Shown: positions 42,500-54,846, numbered from the stretch's first letter. The stretch is DNA of 64,000 nucleotides from Thermococcus gammatolerans EJ3 (GCF_000022365.1 NC_012804.1:372001-436000), one strand, 5' to 3'. The notes: generated by a model not told the origin, from the letters alone. Numbers and translations: made by a program.

Positions 42500-42964
42500 T
42501 TACTCCCTCACCACAACCGGGAACTCCTCCCAGGGGAAGACTATCCATTTGTCTGTGCGGAAAACGTAGAAGTCGGGAACGACCTTCGTCCAGGGCTTCA
42601 TGCTGAGGCAGGCAACCTTAACCTCCTTCGCCCCGGCCTTCTTGACCTCCTCGATGACGACTTCAAGGGTCTTCCCCGTGTCGCTCACATCGTCAACTAT
42701 GACGACCTTCTTGCCTTCCAGTGAGCCGTGGAGTGGAATCGTTATCTTCGGCTTCTCCATTCTCTCTTCGATGTCCTTGTAGAACTTGACGTCTATGACC
42801 TTGAGCTCGACGTCTCCTAAAACGTGGCTCAGTCTCACGGCCGGGATTAAGCCTCCCCTCGCGATTCCAACTATCACGTCGGGCATGAAGTGCTTTCGTA
42901 TCTCCTCAGCGAGCGCGAAGACTGCTCTATCAACCTGCCACCAGGTCAGGTAAACCTTGTCCAT
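42500..42964 (-). CDS. Purine (xanthine/guanine-type) phosphoribosyltransferase
   Basis: A 154-residue type I phosphoribosyltransferase. The PRPP loop is VVIVDDVSDTGKTL (about 83-96) and the flexible N-terminal YLTWWQVDRAVFALAEEI is typical of the archaeal XGPRT/HPRT-like group. It salvages a purine base with PRPP to a nucleotide. ATG 42964 follows GGAGGTG. The terminal VFPWEEFPV segment with Trp agrees with purine base stacking. Specificity (xanthine, guanine or hypoxanthine) is not fixed by sequence alone. It is 39 bases before thpR. Confidence 0.83.
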   Translation of the reverse strand: MDKVYLTWWQVDRAVFALAEEIRKHFMPDVIVGIARGGLIPAVRLSHVLGDVELKVIDVKFYKDIEERMEKPKITIPLHGSLEGKKVVIVDDVSDTGKTLEVVIEEVKKAGAKEVKVACLSMKPWTKVVPDFYVFRTDKWIVFPWEEFPVVVRE

Positions 42965-43129
42965 GTTAACACCTCCGAATAGCGTGAGTCCTCAACGGCA
43001 AACTTAAGCTTTGGGTGAGTGGTGGAAGTTAAAATGAAGGGCTTAAAAATCCTATTTTGGCAGGAAGATGTTAAAATACCCGAAGGGGGACAAGATTGGG
43101 AAGCAGAGAAAAGGAGAAATAACGATGCA

Positions 43130-45880
<2,751 letters not shown>

Positions 45881-46055
45881 TTATAGTTTCGGGTTATTGT
45901 ACCTTTTGGTAAAAGCATCAGCGGAATCCTTTGGGATTCACCCCTAAATATACCTTGCCCCATCAACCGCTGGCGAAATGACAATAAACGCCGGTTTACT
46001 TTGCTCATGGTGTAATGAAGTAGAAAAAAGAAGTGTCGGATAATTTGTCCATTTG

Positions 46056-46490
46056 CTAGAGGGCCTCGTACATTATCTTGAGCCTGTAAACGTGTTTCAG
46101 CTCTTCTCCGGCCATCATTCTGAAGATATGACCAAGAGAACCGCCTAGTATCTTCGAAAGTTTTGAGTACATCTCATAGGCATGCTGCTCCCGGATCAGC
46201 GCCTCCACAACGAGTTCCTCCAGACTTTTAGGCTCGGCCCTTTCATCCTTCAAAACGGGCTCAAGGGAGAGGGCATCGAGGTAATCTATCATCTCGCTCT
46301 CTTCGAGACTTCCCTCCGAGAGCATTGACTCCAGAGTTTTTCGGTGTCTGAGCTCTTCTTCGGCCATCAGTCTAAATGTGTCCGCAAACTCGATTTTCTC
46401 AAAAGTTGCAAAGGTTTCACCCAGCTTGTGGAGGTTGTAGAGTTCATTTTCTTGGCGTATTAGAGCCTCCAGGAGCTCTTTAACGTTCAT
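46056..46490 (-). CDS. Ferritin-like (rubrerythrin-type) di-iron protein
   Basis: A 144-residue protein made of two similar helical halves, each with E-x(n)-E-E-x-x-H metal ligands: EEELRHRK (about 42-49) and GEELKHVY (about 127-134), plus upstream Glu in RQENELY and REQHAYEMY. It lacks the rubredoxin domain of full rubrerythrin. It probably handles peroxide or iron. Its start is one base after the HAD phosphatase stop, so the two genes form one operon. Confidence 0.8.
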   Translation of the reverse strand: MNVKELLEALIRQENELYNLHKLGETFATFEKIEFADTFRLMAEEELRHRKTLESMLSEGSLEESEMIDYLDALSLEPVLKDERAEPKSLEELVVEALIREQHAYEMYSKLSKILGGSLGHIFRMMAGEELKHVYRLKIMYEAL

Positions 46491-46491
46491 T

Positions 46492-47295
46492 CTAATCCCC
46501 CAATACCGTTGAGAGGTAATCCTTGAGCTCTTTAATGCTCGGGAACACGAGATCCGGTCTTACGTTGCTTTTTTCCAGATCTTCTAGACTGTTTACCCCT
46601 GTCAGAACCATTATCGCTTTCATTCCAAAGCGCTTGGCAAAAGTTATGTCTGTGTCCAGCCTGTCCCCCACCATCCAGATCTCGTCCACAGGTCCGAGTT
46701 TCTCCTTGGCGACCTCGTAGGCGGGTTCGTTGGGTTTTCCTATGATTAGAGGTTCCCTTTCCGTCGAAGCTCTCAGTGCCGCTATGATTGCCCCTGCCCC
46801 AGGGTAGAGGCCTTCTTCCGCTGGGTAAGTCGTGTCCGGATTCGTTCCGATGAAATTTGCCCCGTTCCTTATTGCCAGGGTTCCGTACTTGAGCTTCTCG
46901 TAGGTTAAGTTCGGGTCGAGACCGACGACTACGTACTCTATTTCCTTCCACCTGCCTGCCCTGCAGTCTTCAAGACCAATGATCCCCCATCCGAGGCTCT
47001 CCATTTCGATCTCCAGTCCTTTACCCCCTATTACAAAGATCCTTCCAGGCTCGAAATGCTTTTCCATATAGATCCTGGCCGCGAGACCCGATGTAACGAT
47101 ACTGCCCGCAGGAACATCGATACCCATGTGGAGGAGTTTCTGCCTGTACATCTCAGGGGTCCGCGTGGAGTTGTTGGTGAGAAATACGAACGGAATTCCC
47201 CTTTTCTTGATGAACTCTATCGTCTCCCCGGCACCGTCAATGGGCCGGTTTCCTCTGTAAACGACACCATCCATGTCAAAGATTATCCCTATCAT
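46492..47295 (-). CDS. HAD-IIA (NagD-like) sugar phosphatase
   Basis: A 267-residue haloacid-dehalogenase phosphatase. Motif I DMDGVVYRG (about 7-15), motif II NNSTR (about 40-44), motif III Lys in IGKPNEP and motif IV GDRLDTDI (about 211-218) are all present, with the C2 cap between II and III. The family includes phosphoglycolate/p-nitrophenyl phosphatases and NagD. ATG 47295 is favoured over 47301. Co-transcribed with the ferritin-like gene. Confidence 0.88.
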   Translation of the reverse strand: MIGIIFDMDGVVYRGNRPIDGAGETIEFIKKRGIPFVFLTNNSTRTPEMYRQKLLHMGIDVPAGSIVTSGLAARIYMEKHFEPGRIFVIGGKGLEIEMESLGWGIIGLEDCRAGRWKEIEYVVVGLDPNLTYEKLKYGTLAIRNGANFIGTNPDTTYPAEEGLYPGAGAIIAALRASTEREPLIIGKPNEPAYEVAKEKLGPVDEIWMVGDRLDTDITFAKRFGMKAIMVLTGVNSLEDLEKSNVRPDLVFPSIKELKDYLSTVLGD

Positions 47296-47363
47296 ATTCA
47301 TCCCGGAGTAGAAGAGGATGGGGCCCTTTAAAAGTAAATCGGATAAATCGGAAAATCGAGAAA

Positions 47364-48035
47364 TCAGAGCTCAAGGCTTTCGCCGGGTTTGAGAATGACG
47401 ACCTCGGCCTTGTCCCCAACGAGCTTCTTGAACTCCTCTGGATCTGCTGAAATCGGGGGCCATGTGTTGTAGTGCATCGGGACGACCTTCTTCGGCTTGA
47501 GCAGTTCGACGGCCTTGGCAGCCTCCCTCGGACCCATCGTGAAGTGCCCGCCTATTGGGAGCAGGGCAACGTCAATCGGGCCGTAGAGCTCGGCAAAGAG
47601 CCCCATGTCAAGGAACACGAAGGTGTCGCCAGCGTGGTAAATCGTCTTTCCGTCGAGCTTGACGATGTAGCCACACGGGTTGCCGATGCCGTACTTGCCG
47701 TCGCTGCTGGAGTGCCAGGCAGGAACCTGGACGATTCCGACGCCGTCTATTTCAGTCGGCCCGTAGTTCATGCCGATGACCTCAACGTTGCCCTGCTCGC
47801 TGATGTAGTTGGCTATGTCGTACATCGCCACTATCTTCGCGCCGGTCCTCTTGGCTATCTCGACCGCGTCTCCGATGTGGTCGCCGTGGGCGTGGGTAAC
47901 GAGTATCAGGTCTGCCTCAACTTCCTCGGGCTTCACAGCCGCCTGCGGGTTGCCGCTGAGGAACGGGTCTATAAGGATTTTCTTGCTCCCCTCAATCAGA
48001 AAAGCCGCATGGCCGAGGAACTTCACCTTCACCAT
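47364..48035 (-). CDS. UPF0173 metal-dependent hydrolase (beta-lactamase fold)
   Basis: A 223-residue metallo-beta-lactamase-fold protein. The metal motif THAHGDHIGD (about 47-56), the later AWHSSSDG, HAGDTFVF and PMHYNTWP supply the remaining His and Asp ligands in the usual order. The function of UPF0173 proteins is not established; the fold covers hydrolases and oxidoreductases. ATG 48035 follows GGAGGTGGTGG. It is divergent from the acyl-CoA synthetase gene across a region of phased repeats. Confidence 0.85.
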   Translation of the reverse strand: MVKVKFLGHAAFLIEGSKKILIDPFLSGNPQAAVKPEEVEADLILVTHAHGDHIGDAVEIAKRTGAKIVAMYDIANYISEQGNVEVIGMNYGPTEIDGVGIVQVPAWHSSSDGKYGIGNPCGYIVKLDGKTIYHAGDTFVFLDMGLFAELYGPIDVALLPIGGHFTMGPREAAKAVELLKPKKVVPMHYNTWPPISADPEEFKKLVGDKAEVVILKPGESLEL

Positions 48036-48083
48036 CACCACCACCTCCGAGAATAAAATAACCAGAGCTTACTTAAACCTTTC

Positions 48084-48152
48084 GATGGCCTAAAAAGCCC
48101 ACCGATGAACGTAAAGAGCTCAGCGATGCCCTAAAATTCTCCGATGTCCTAT
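48084..48152 (+). repeat. Four phased CGATG direct repeats upstream of acdA
   Basis: CGATGGCCTA (48084), CGATGAACGT (48104), CGATGCCCTA (48125) and CGATGTCCTA (48143) repeat every 18-21 bases, about two helical turns; three of the four match CGATGnCCTA. They lie directly upstream of a TATA box (CTTATATAC, 48162-48170) and the gene start at 48201, a place where an activator or Lrp-type oligomer could bind along one face. Confidence 0.6.
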
Positions 48153-48200
48153 TTGGGAAAGCTTATATACGATTCGGCGGAGATTTAAACGGTGAGGTTC

Positions 48201-49577
48201 ATGAACCTGGACTACTTCTTCAAACCGAGGGGCATAGCCATCATCGGTGCATCAAACGACCCGATGAAGCTCGGCTACGAGGTTTTTAAGAACCTCAAGA
48301 AGTACAGGGACGGAAGGGTTTACCCCGTCAACGTCAAGGACGAGGTCGTTCAGGGAGTTAAGGCTTACAAGAACGTCAAGGACATCCCCGACGAGGTGGA
48401 CCTCGCGATAATCGTCGTCCCCAAGCGCTTCGTGAAGCAGGCGATAATCGACTGCGGTGAGAAGGGTGTTAAGGGAGCGGTCATCATAACGGCCGGCTTC
48501 GGCGAGACTGGGGAGGAAGGCAAGAAGGAGGAGCGCGAGCTCGTCGAGATTGCCCATAAGTATGGAATGCGCCTGATAGGCCCGAACTGCGTCGGCGTCA
48601 TGAACACCCACAACGACATGAACGCGACATTCATAATGGACGCCAAGAAGGGGAGCATAGCCTTCGTGAGCCAGAGCGGTGCCCTGGGGGCGGGAATCGT
48701 CTACAAGACCGTCAAGGAGGGAATAGGCTTCTCCAAGTTCGTGAGCGTCGGCAACATGGCAGACCTTGACTTCGCGGAGCTCATGGAGTACCTGGCAGAG
48801 ACAGGGGAGGACAAGGCAATAGCGCTTTACATCGAGGGGCTCAAGGACGGAAGGAAGTTCATCGAGGTCGCCAAGAAGGTCACCAAGAAGAAGCCCGTCA
48901 TAGCCCTCAAGGCCGGAAAGAGCGAGAGCGGAGCTAGGGCGGCATCAAGCCACACGGGTTCCTTAGCCGGAAGCTGGAAGATTTATGAAGCTGCTTTTAA
49001 GCAGAGTGGAGTTCTCATTGCTGAAACAATCGACGACATGCTCAGCATGGCTCGCGCTTTCACCCAGCCGTTGCCCAAAGGAAAGCGCGTTGCTATAATG
49101 ACCAACGCAGGTGGTCCAGGTGTTCTGACGGCCGACCAGATTGACAAGAGGGGCCTTAAGCTAGCCGACCTCGAGGAGAAGACGATAGAGGAGCTCCGTT
49201 CGTTCCTCCCGCCGATGGCCGCCGTAAAGAACCCCGTTGACATGATTGCAAGCGCTCGCGGTGAGGACTACTACAGGACCGCGAAGCTACTCCTTCAGGA
49301 CCCGAACGTCGACATGCTCATAGCGATATGCGTCGTCCCGACCTTCGCGGGAATGACTCCAACGGAGCACGCTGAGGGTGTCATCAGGGCCGTCAAGGAG
49401 GTCAACAACGGAAAGCCCGTTCTCGGCCTCTTCATGGCCGGTTACGTCAGCGAAAAGGCGAAAGAACTCCTCGAAGAGAACGGAATCCCGAGCTACGAGA
49501 GGCCCGAGGATGTAGCTGCTGGAGCTTACGCGCTCGTCCAGCAGGCGAAGAACGCGGGAGTTTTGGAGGAGGAATGA
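48201..49577 (+). CDS. ADP-forming acyl-CoA synthetase alpha subunit
   Basis: A 458-residue protein that, with a beta subunit encoded elsewhere, makes ATP from ADP, phosphate and an acyl-CoA. CoA-binding Rossmann domain at the start (GIAIIGASNDP), succinyl-CoA-synthetase-like domain with SSHTGSLAG (about 255-263), whose His is phosphorylated in catalysis, and a TNAGGPGVLTAD segment. ATG 48201 lies 3 bases after GGTGAGG. It is 40 bases before iorA, as for the aryl-acetate-specific isoform II of Pyrococcus (PF0532 next to iorAB), so the substrate is probably indoleacetyl- or phenylacetyl-CoA. Confidence 0.9.
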   Translation: MNLDYFFKPRGIAIIGASNDPMKLGYEVFKNLKKYRDGRVYPVNVKDEVVQGVKAYKNVKDIPDEVDLAIIVVPKRFVKQAIIDCGEKGVKGAVIITAGFGETGEEGKKEERELVEIAHKYGMRLIGPNCVGVMNTHNDMNATFIMDAKKGSIAFVSQSGALGAGIVYKTVKEGIGFSKFVSVGNMADLDFAELMEYLAETGEDKAIALYIEGLKDGRKFIEVAKKVTKKKPVIALKAGKSESGARAASSHTGSLAGSWKIYEAAFKQSGVLIAETIDDMLSMARAFTQPLPKGKRVAIMTNAGGPGVLTADQIDKRGLKLADLEEKTIEELRSFLPPMAAVKNPVDMIASARGEDYYRTAKLLLQDPNVDMLIAICVVPTFAGMTPTEHAEGVIRAVKEVNNGKPVLGLFMAGYVSEKAKELLEENGIPSYERPEDVAAGAYALVQQAKNAGVLEEE

Positions 49578-49617
49578 CTTTCATTTTTCATCAACTTAAT
49601 TTCGGAGGTGTTGTTTG

Positions 49618-51561
49618 ATGGCGAAGGTAACGGACATAGTGCTGTGGGATAAGCCCGGGGAGAGGGTTCTCCTGCTCGGGAACCACGCCATAGCTCGCGG
49701 AGCTTTGGAGGCCAACATAGCGGTTTTCGCCGCTTATCCTGGAACGCCAAGCTCAGAGCTTACCGACACTATGGCGGCCGTTGCGAAGAAGGCAGGAGTT
49801 TACATGGAATACTCCACCAACGAGAAGGTTGCCTTTGAGACCGCGCTTTCAGCTGCCTGGAGCGGTCTCAGGGCCATGACGGCCATGAAGCACGTCGGAC
49901 TGAACGTTGCCGCTGACACATTCCTCAGCGCCGTCGGAATGGGCGTCGAGGGCGGTTTCGTCATAATGGTCGCCGACGACCCGAGCATGTGGAGCAGTCA
50001 GAACGAGCAGGACACGAGGGTTTACGCAAAGTTCGCCAACGTGCCCGTTCTCGAGCCGAGCTCACCGCACGAGGCCAAGGAGATGACGAAGTACGCCTTC
50101 GAGCTCAGCGAGAAGTTCAAGCACTTCGTCATTTTGAGGACGACCACGAGGAGCTCCCACGCGAGGGGCGACGTCGTTCTCGGTGAGCTTCCCGATGAGA
50201 TAAAGCAGGGCAGGAGGAAGTTCGGGAACTTCAAGAAGGACCCGAGCAGGTTCGTTGACATCCCAGCCAACGCGAGGCGCTTCCACCCGCAGGTTCTCGA
50301 GAAGATCGAGAAGATTCGCGAGGAGCTCAACAACTGCCCATTCAACTGGATTGAGGGCGACGAGAACGCGAAGGTCGGTATAATAGCTCCAGGCTTAGCG
50401 TACGCATACGTCAAGGAGGCCTTGGCCTGGCTCGGCGTTGAGAACGTCAAGATACTCAAGCTCGGAACTCCCTTCCCGGTTCCCTACGGCCTGCTTGAGA
50501 AGTTCCTCGACGGGCTTGAGAAGGTTCTCATCGTCGAGGAGCTCGAGCCTGTCGTCGAGGAGCAGGTCAAGACCTGGGCCTACGATAAGGGACTTAGGAT
50601 TCCGATTCACGGCAAGGATCTCGTGCCGAGGGTTTACGAGATGACCACGAGGAGGGCAGTTGAAGCCATAGCGAAGTTCCTCGGCCTCGAAACCCCGATT
50701 AACTTCGAGGAAATCGACGAGAAGTACGAGAAGGTTCAGGCAATGGTTCCTCCGAGGCCTCCTTCGCTGTGTCCGGCCTGTCCGCACAGGAACACCTTCT
50801 ACGCGATTAGACGCGCTGCATCGCCGAGGGCAATCTTCCCGAGCGACATAGGCTGTTACACCCTTGGCGTATTGCCGCCGCTCAAGACCGTCGATACAAC
50901 CGTCGCGATGGGTGCATCAATCGGCGTCGCGCATGGTCTGGACGTAGCCCTCAACGGAGTGCCCGGAGAAGAGGAGAGGAGAACTGGAAAGGAGAAGAAG
51001 ATAATAGTCGCCACGATAGGCGACTCGACGTTCTTCCACACGGGACTTCCGGCTTTAGCGAACGCCATCTACAACCGCTCCAACGTCGTTATAGTAGTCC
51101 TCGATAACCTCGTCACCGCTATGACCGGCGATCAGCCCAACCCCGGAACCGGCGAGACCCCGCACGGGCCCGGCAAGCGGATTAAGATTGAAGAGGTCGC
51201 GAAGGCCCTCGGTGCCGATTACGTCAAGGTTGTTGACCCCTACGACATAAAAGCCACCGAGCGGGCCATCAAGGAGGCCCTGGCCGTTGAAGGCGTGGGC
51301 GTCGTCGTCGCGAGACAGCCGTGTGCTCTCTACAGGATAGGCCAGATGCGCAGGAAGGGCGAGAGGTGGCCGATTTATCACGTCATCGAGGAGAAGTGTA
51401 CCGGCTGTAAGATCTGTATCAACGCCTACGGCTGTCCGGCAATCTACTGGGACGCCGAGAAGAAGAAGGCCAGGATTGATCCGACGATATGCTGGGGCTG
51501 CGGCGGCTGTGCCCAGGTCTGTCCGTTCGACGCCTTCGAGCCTATGAAGGAGGGTGAGTGA
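49618..51561 (+). CDS. iorA: Indolepyruvate ferredoxin oxidoreductase alpha subunit
   Basis: A 647-residue thiamine-diphosphate enzyme subunit that oxidatively decarboxylates aryl pyruvates to aryl-acetyl-CoA with ferredoxin. Pyrimidine-domain start [12 protein letters not shown] (about 40-51), TPP-binding [16 protein letters not shown] and GDQPNPGTG (about 462-510), and two C-terminal 4Fe-4S groups, [14 protein letters not shown] and [12 protein letters not shown] (about 594-640). ATG 49618 follows GGAGGTG. It is followed by iorB with the stop and start separated by one base. Confidence 0.95.
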   Translation: MAKVTDIVLWDKPGERVLLLGNHAIARGALEANIAVFAAYPGTPSSELTDTMAAVAKKAGVYMEYSTNEKVAFETALSAAWSGLRAMTAMKHVGLNVAADTFLSAVGMGVEGGFVIMVADDPSMWSSQNEQDTRVYAKFANVPVLEPSSPHEAKEMTKYAFELSEKFKHFVILRTTTRSSHARGDVVLGELPDEIKQGRRKFGNFKKDPSRFVDIPANARRFHPQVLEKIEKIREELNNCPFNWIEGDENAKVGIIAPGLAYAYVKEALAWLGVENVKILKLGTPFPVPYGLLEKFLDGLEKVLIVEELEPVVEEQVKTWAYDKGLRIPIHGKDLVPRVYEMTTRRAVEAIAKFLGLETPINFEEIDEKYEKVQAMVPPRPPSLCPACPHRNTFYAIRRAASPRAIFPSDIGCYTLGVLPPLKTVDTTVAMGASIGVAHGLDVALNGVPGEEERRTGKEKKIIVATIGDSTFFHTGLPALANAIYNRSNVVIVVLDNLVTAMTGDQPNPGTGETPHGPGKRIKIEEVAKALGADYVKVVDPYDIKATERAIKEALAVEGVGVVVARQPCALYRIGQMRRKGERWPIYHVIEEKCTGCKICINAYGCPAIYWDAEKKKARIDPTICWGCGGCAQVCPFDAFEPMKEGE

Positions 51562-51562
51562 G

Positions 51563-52171
51563 ATGAGGGAGTACAACATCGTTATCACCGGAGTTGGCGG
51601 CCAGGGAATCCTTACAGCAGCTAACCTGCTCGGCTGGGCCGCTTTGAGGGCCGGCTACAAGGTGCGCGTTGGCGAGGTTCACGGCATGAGCCAGCGCTTT
51701 GGAAGCGTTATCGCCTACGTCAGGTTTGGAGAGGACGTCTACGGCGCGATGGTCCCCGAGGGCAAGGCCGACGTCATACTGAGCTTCGAGCCCGTTGAAG
51801 CCCTGAGATACATCAACTACCTCAAGAAAGGGGGTTTGGTCTTCACCAACGCGAGGCCGATTCCCCCGGTTCAGGTCTCGATGGGTCTCGCGAGCTATCC
51901 AAGCCTTGAGGAGATAAAAAAGGTCGTCGAGGAGGACTTCGAGGCCAAGTTCATGGCCTTCGACGCCGAGAAGCTCGCAATTGAAGCTGGAAACATCATC
52001 ACCACCAACGTCGTCCTCATCGGAGCGTTAACCCAGACACCAGGCTTCCCGCTCTCGGCAGAGCACGTCAGGGAGGTCATAAAGGTCAGCGTGCCGAAGA
52101 AGGCCGTTGACGTCAACATGAAGGCCTTCGACCTTGGAGTTAAAGCCGCGAAGGAGATGCTGGGGCTTTAA
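51563..52171 (+). CDS. iorB: Indolepyruvate ferredoxin oxidoreductase beta subunit
   Basis: A 202-residue gamma-type subunit of the 2-oxoacid oxidoreductase family. The N-terminal [17 protein letters not shown] (about 8-24) and [19 protein letters not shown] are family signatures. It joins IorA to complete the enzyme that degrades tryptophan, phenylalanine and tyrosine keto acids. ATG 51563 starts 2 bases after the iorA stop and uses GGAGGGTGAG inside iorA as ribosome-binding site. Confidence 0.94.
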   Translation: MREYNIVITGVGGQGILTAANLLGWAALRAGYKVRVGEVHGMSQRFGSVIAYVRFGEDVYGAMVPEGKADVILSFEPVEALRYINYLKKGGLVFTNARPIPPVQVSMGLASYPSLEEIKKVVEEDFEAKFMAFDAEKLAIEAGNIITTNVVLIGALTQTPGFPLSAEHVREVIKVSVPKKAVDVNMKAFDLGVKAAKEMLGL

Positions 52172-52253
52172 GGCCCTTCTCTTTTTATCACACTTTGAGA
52201 GCTTTCGCTAATTTGTTGTTTCCCGAAATATTTAACTTCTTCCCTGACGTAAA

Positions 52254-52296
52254 CTAACTTACCCCCGGGTAAGCCACTTACCCTCCCGTAAGTTAG
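52254..52296. terminator. Nested inverted repeats between convergent iorB and HDAC genes
   Basis: CTAACTTAC (52254-52262) and GTAAGTTAG (52288-52296) are a perfect 9-bp inverted repeat. Between them, CTTACCC and GGGTAAG form a second dyad and CTTAC/GTAAG a third. The right arm overlaps the HDAC-gene stop codon. The place fits bidirectional termination or RNA folding at converging 3' ends; T runs are weak. Confidence 0.45.
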
Positions 52297-53309
52297 AACT
52301 CCCACCACTCGGACTGTACCTCTTTGACCCTCGCCACCGTTCTAAGGGCCTCATATGAGGGACTAACTGGGACCTCGCGGATTTCCCCGCTGAGGTAGCC
52401 CCTGATGAAGGCAGGCAAACCTTTGCCAAGTCCGACGGAGTAGCCACCCTCGAAAATCACCGCGAGCGGATAGCGCGAGAGCGTTGAACCAGCGTAGGCG
52501 AAGAAGAGTTCACTGAGGCGAAGCGTCGTCAGGTTCTCGCCGAGGAATCCGTCGAAACCGGCTGAGACAACCACGAGCTTCGGCCTGAGCTGGGCCAGAA
52601 GGGGGAGGACGACCTCGTCCCACGCGTAGATGTAGTCATCGTCTCCGGAGTAGTGGGGCATAGGCAGGTTGATTTTCGTCCCCTCTGCATTTTTTCCGCC
52701 GACGTCGTGCTCGTAGCCGCTCCAGGGGTAGATGTCGCGCTCGTGAAGGTCTATGTGAACTGCGTTGGGGTCGTTCCAGAGTATCTCCTGCGTCCCGTTG
52801 CCATGGTGGGCGTCGAAGTCTATGATCAAAACCTTTCCAGCGAGTTCCTCGGCAACCTTCGCCGCGTAGGCCGCGTTGTTGAAGATGCAGAAGCCGAGCG
52901 TTGAGGCGTTGAAGGCCCTTCCGGCTTTTCCTGCGTGATGTCCTGGGGGTCTAACGAGGGCGAGGGCCATTCCACCGGTTTTCAGAGCGATTTCAACGGC
53001 CATTTGAGAGGCTCCAAACGCAGTTAAAGCTGCCTCCCATGTGCCGGGTGAAACGTAGGTGTCCGGGTCGAGGTATGAAAAGGCCCTACTCTTCTCGCGG
53101 ATGAGCTCAACGTAGTCCCTCGAGTGAACCATCAGGAGCTCCTCTTCTGGGACGGGAACCGGCTCGATGGGCTTCCACAGGTTTAACCGCTGGAGAGCCC
53201 TTACCGCCCTCAGCAGCCTGTCGGGGTTCTCGGGGTGATAGTCCCTTGGCCTGTGTTCGAGGAAGATGGGGGAGTACAGTGTAGTGACTTCAGAAGTATC
53301 CTTTATCAT
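52293..53309 (-). CDS. Histone deacetylase / acetylpolyamine amidohydrolase family protein
   Basis: A 338-residue zinc deacetylase of the arginase-deacetylase fold. Motifs RPPGHHAG (about 117-124, His pair of the charge relay), IIDFDAHHGNGTQE (about 144-157, zinc Asp and His), SAGFDG (zinc Asp) and the late FEGGYS (catalytic-site Gly-Tyr) are complete. Targets could be acetyl-lysine on Alba/histones or acetylated polyamines. Start ATG 53309 overlaps the end of the upstream hypothetical gene by about 20 bases. Agmatinase lies 680 bases away. Confidence 0.9.
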   Translation of the reverse strand: MIKDTSEVTTLYSPIFLEHRPRDYHPENPDRLLRAVRALQRLNLWKPIEPVPVPEEELLMVHSRDYVELIREKSRAFSYLDPDTYVSPGTWEAALTAFGASQMAVEIALKTGGMALALVRPPGHHAGKAGRAFNASTLGFCIFNNAAYAAKVAEELAGKVLIIDFDAHHGNGTQEILWNDPNAVHIDLHERDIYPWSGYEHDVGGKNAEGTKINLPMPHYSGDDDYIYAWDEVVLPLLAQLRPKLVVVSAGFDGFLGENLTTLRLSELFFAYAGSTLSRYPLAVIFEGGYSVGLGKGLPAFIRGYLSGEIREVPVSPSYEALRTVARVKEVQSEWWEF

Positions 53310-53892
53310 CGGACTCCCCTATCGCGCTTTTTATATGCTCCAGCAGTTCTTTCGCCTCTTCCATTTTCATACCAACCTTCTTTACGAGAAAGTTTATGAT
53401 CTCCGCTTCACTCATCCCCCTCTGCAGTCTCTCAATTATCATCATGCCCAGCCGTTCGAAGATTGCCTCCTGGAACTCCTCGGTGAGTCCCAGTGAGTCC
53501 ATCAGGACGTTCATCCCGACGAGGAGAGCCGTTAGTGCGTCGTTGAACTCCTCCTTTCCGAGGCTTTTCTCGTCAAGATCCACCCTCAGTGTTATTTCAT
53601 CGTTCATCCCGCTGAGCGTGAACTTCAGCATGTTCATGCGCTCGTTCAGAACGAGTAGTGTGTGGTAAGTTTTAAGTCTCTCTTCGAGTCTCATGGCTAT
53701 AGTTTCTATCCCCGAGGGGACAGCCAGCCGTATGAAGCCATCGGCAAAGACTACGTTAAGGATGAAGGGGATCTTCGGATGCTCGGCAACGTAGTGGTTT
53801 TCCTCGACCTTCTTGACTTCCCAGGGGAGATCGACGATATCTTCCGCATCGTCCCTACCGCTCCGGAGCCACTCCAGAACTGCCTCGCTCAA
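53290..53892 (-). CDS. Conserved hypothetical protein overlapping the HDAC gene start
   Basis: A roughly 200-residue soluble protein with an N-terminal alpha/beta part (about 1-115, IPFILNVVFADGFIRLAVP and DEITLRVDLDEKSL) and a helical C-terminal part that may include a small helical bundle. The family is not recognised. TTG 53892 is suggested because GGTGGTGA lies just before it; a GTG nine bases upstream is the alternative. It is translationally coupled to the deacetylase by an overlap of 20 bases. Confidence 0.6.
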   Translation of the reverse strand: MSEAVLEWLRSGRDDAEDIVDLPWEVKKVEENHYVAEHPKIPFILNVVFADGFIRLAVPSGIETIAMRLEERLKTYHTLLVLNERMNMLKFTLSGMNDEITLRVDLDEKSLGKEEFNDALTALLVGMNVLMDSLGLTEEFQEAIFERLGMMIIERLQRGMSEAEIINFLVKKVGMKMEEAKELLEHIKSAIGESDDKGYF

Positions 53893-53986
53893 AATCACCA
53901 CCGTAGAAACTACGTCGTTCCGGGTAAAATAATTTTGCCCATAAAGCTTTTTTAGCCTTCATCAATCCATGCCCGGGGGTGGAAAG

Positions 53987-54844
53987 TTGGAGTTCCTGTA
54001 CACGTACGAGGCCTTTAAGCTCGAGCTTCCCCTCGTTTCCCCTGAGCGCGCGGATTTTGTAATCTTGGGCGTACCCTTTGACGGGACGACCAGCTACAAG
54101 TCAGGGGCACGCTTTGGCCCCACTCTCATAAGACAGGCGACGCTGAACCTTGAGAGCTACGTACTCGACTACGACATTGACATAGCCGATCTTCCAATAG
54201 CCGATATAGGGGACATCGCCGTCGTGGCGGGCGATCCGAGAAAGACCGCCGATAGAGTCAGGGAAACTATTGAGGAGCTGGAACGGGTAAACCCTAAAGC
54301 GATCCCGGTGCTCCTCGGCGGTGAGCACTCCCAGACGCTGGGAGCGGTTGAGGCACTAAAGCCCAAGAGCTACGTCGTCTTCGATGCCCACCTCGACCTA
54401 AGGGACAGCTACGAGGACAATCCCTATAATCACGCCTGTGTCGCGAGAAGAATAGCGGAGCTCGGCATTAGGGAAGCGATGTTTGGAATAAGGAGCGGTA
54501 CGAGGGAGGAGGTGGAGTTTGCTGAAAAGAATGGAATTCGCTGGGTTCACGCCAGGGACTACGGCTTCGATTCCTTCGTGGATCTCGTTGAACCCTTGCC
54601 CGAGCCGGTTTACCTCTCGGTGGATATAGACGTCTTTGATGTTTCGATGGTTCCTGATACTGGGACGCCCGAGGCCGGTGGTTTGAGGTTCTGGGAGGTA
54701 ATCGAGGCAATCGAATGGCTCACTGCCAACAAGAGAATAGTGGGCTTTGACATAATGGAAGTGGCGGGGGAGAGGCTGGGGAACCCAACTGCCCTGACCG
54801 CTGCGAAGCTGCTGTTCTACTTCCTCGCAATGATGAAAAGGTGA
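53987..54844 (+). CDS. speB: Agmatinase / aminopropylagmatine ureohydrolase
   Basis: A 285-residue binuclear manganese ureohydrolase. GGEHSQT (about 110-116), FDAHLDLRDSY (about 133-143) and SVDIDVFDVS (about 208-217) give all six metal ligands. It releases urea from agmatine, or from N1-aminopropylagmatine in Thermococcus, making putrescine or spermidine. TTG 53987 is preferred: GGGGGTGG precedes it and a TATA-like GCTTTTTTAG near 53947 puts the transcript start after the in-frame ATG at 53969. It lies divergent from the 200-residue hypothetical gene. Confidence 0.9.
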   Translation: MEFLYTYEAFKLELPLVSPERADFVILGVPFDGTTSYKSGARFGPTLIRQATLNLESYVLDYDIDIADLPIADIGDIAVVAGDPRKTADRVRETIEELERVNPKAIPVLLGGEHSQTLGAVEALKPKSYVVFDAHLDLRDSYEDNPYNHACVARRIAELGIREAMFGIRSGTREEVEFAEKNGIRWVHARDYGFDSFVDLVEPLPEPVYLSVDIDVFDVSMVPDTGTPEAGGLRFWEVIEAIEWLTANKRIVGFDIMEVAGERLGNPTALTAAKLLFYFLAMMKR

Positions 54845-54846
54845 GG

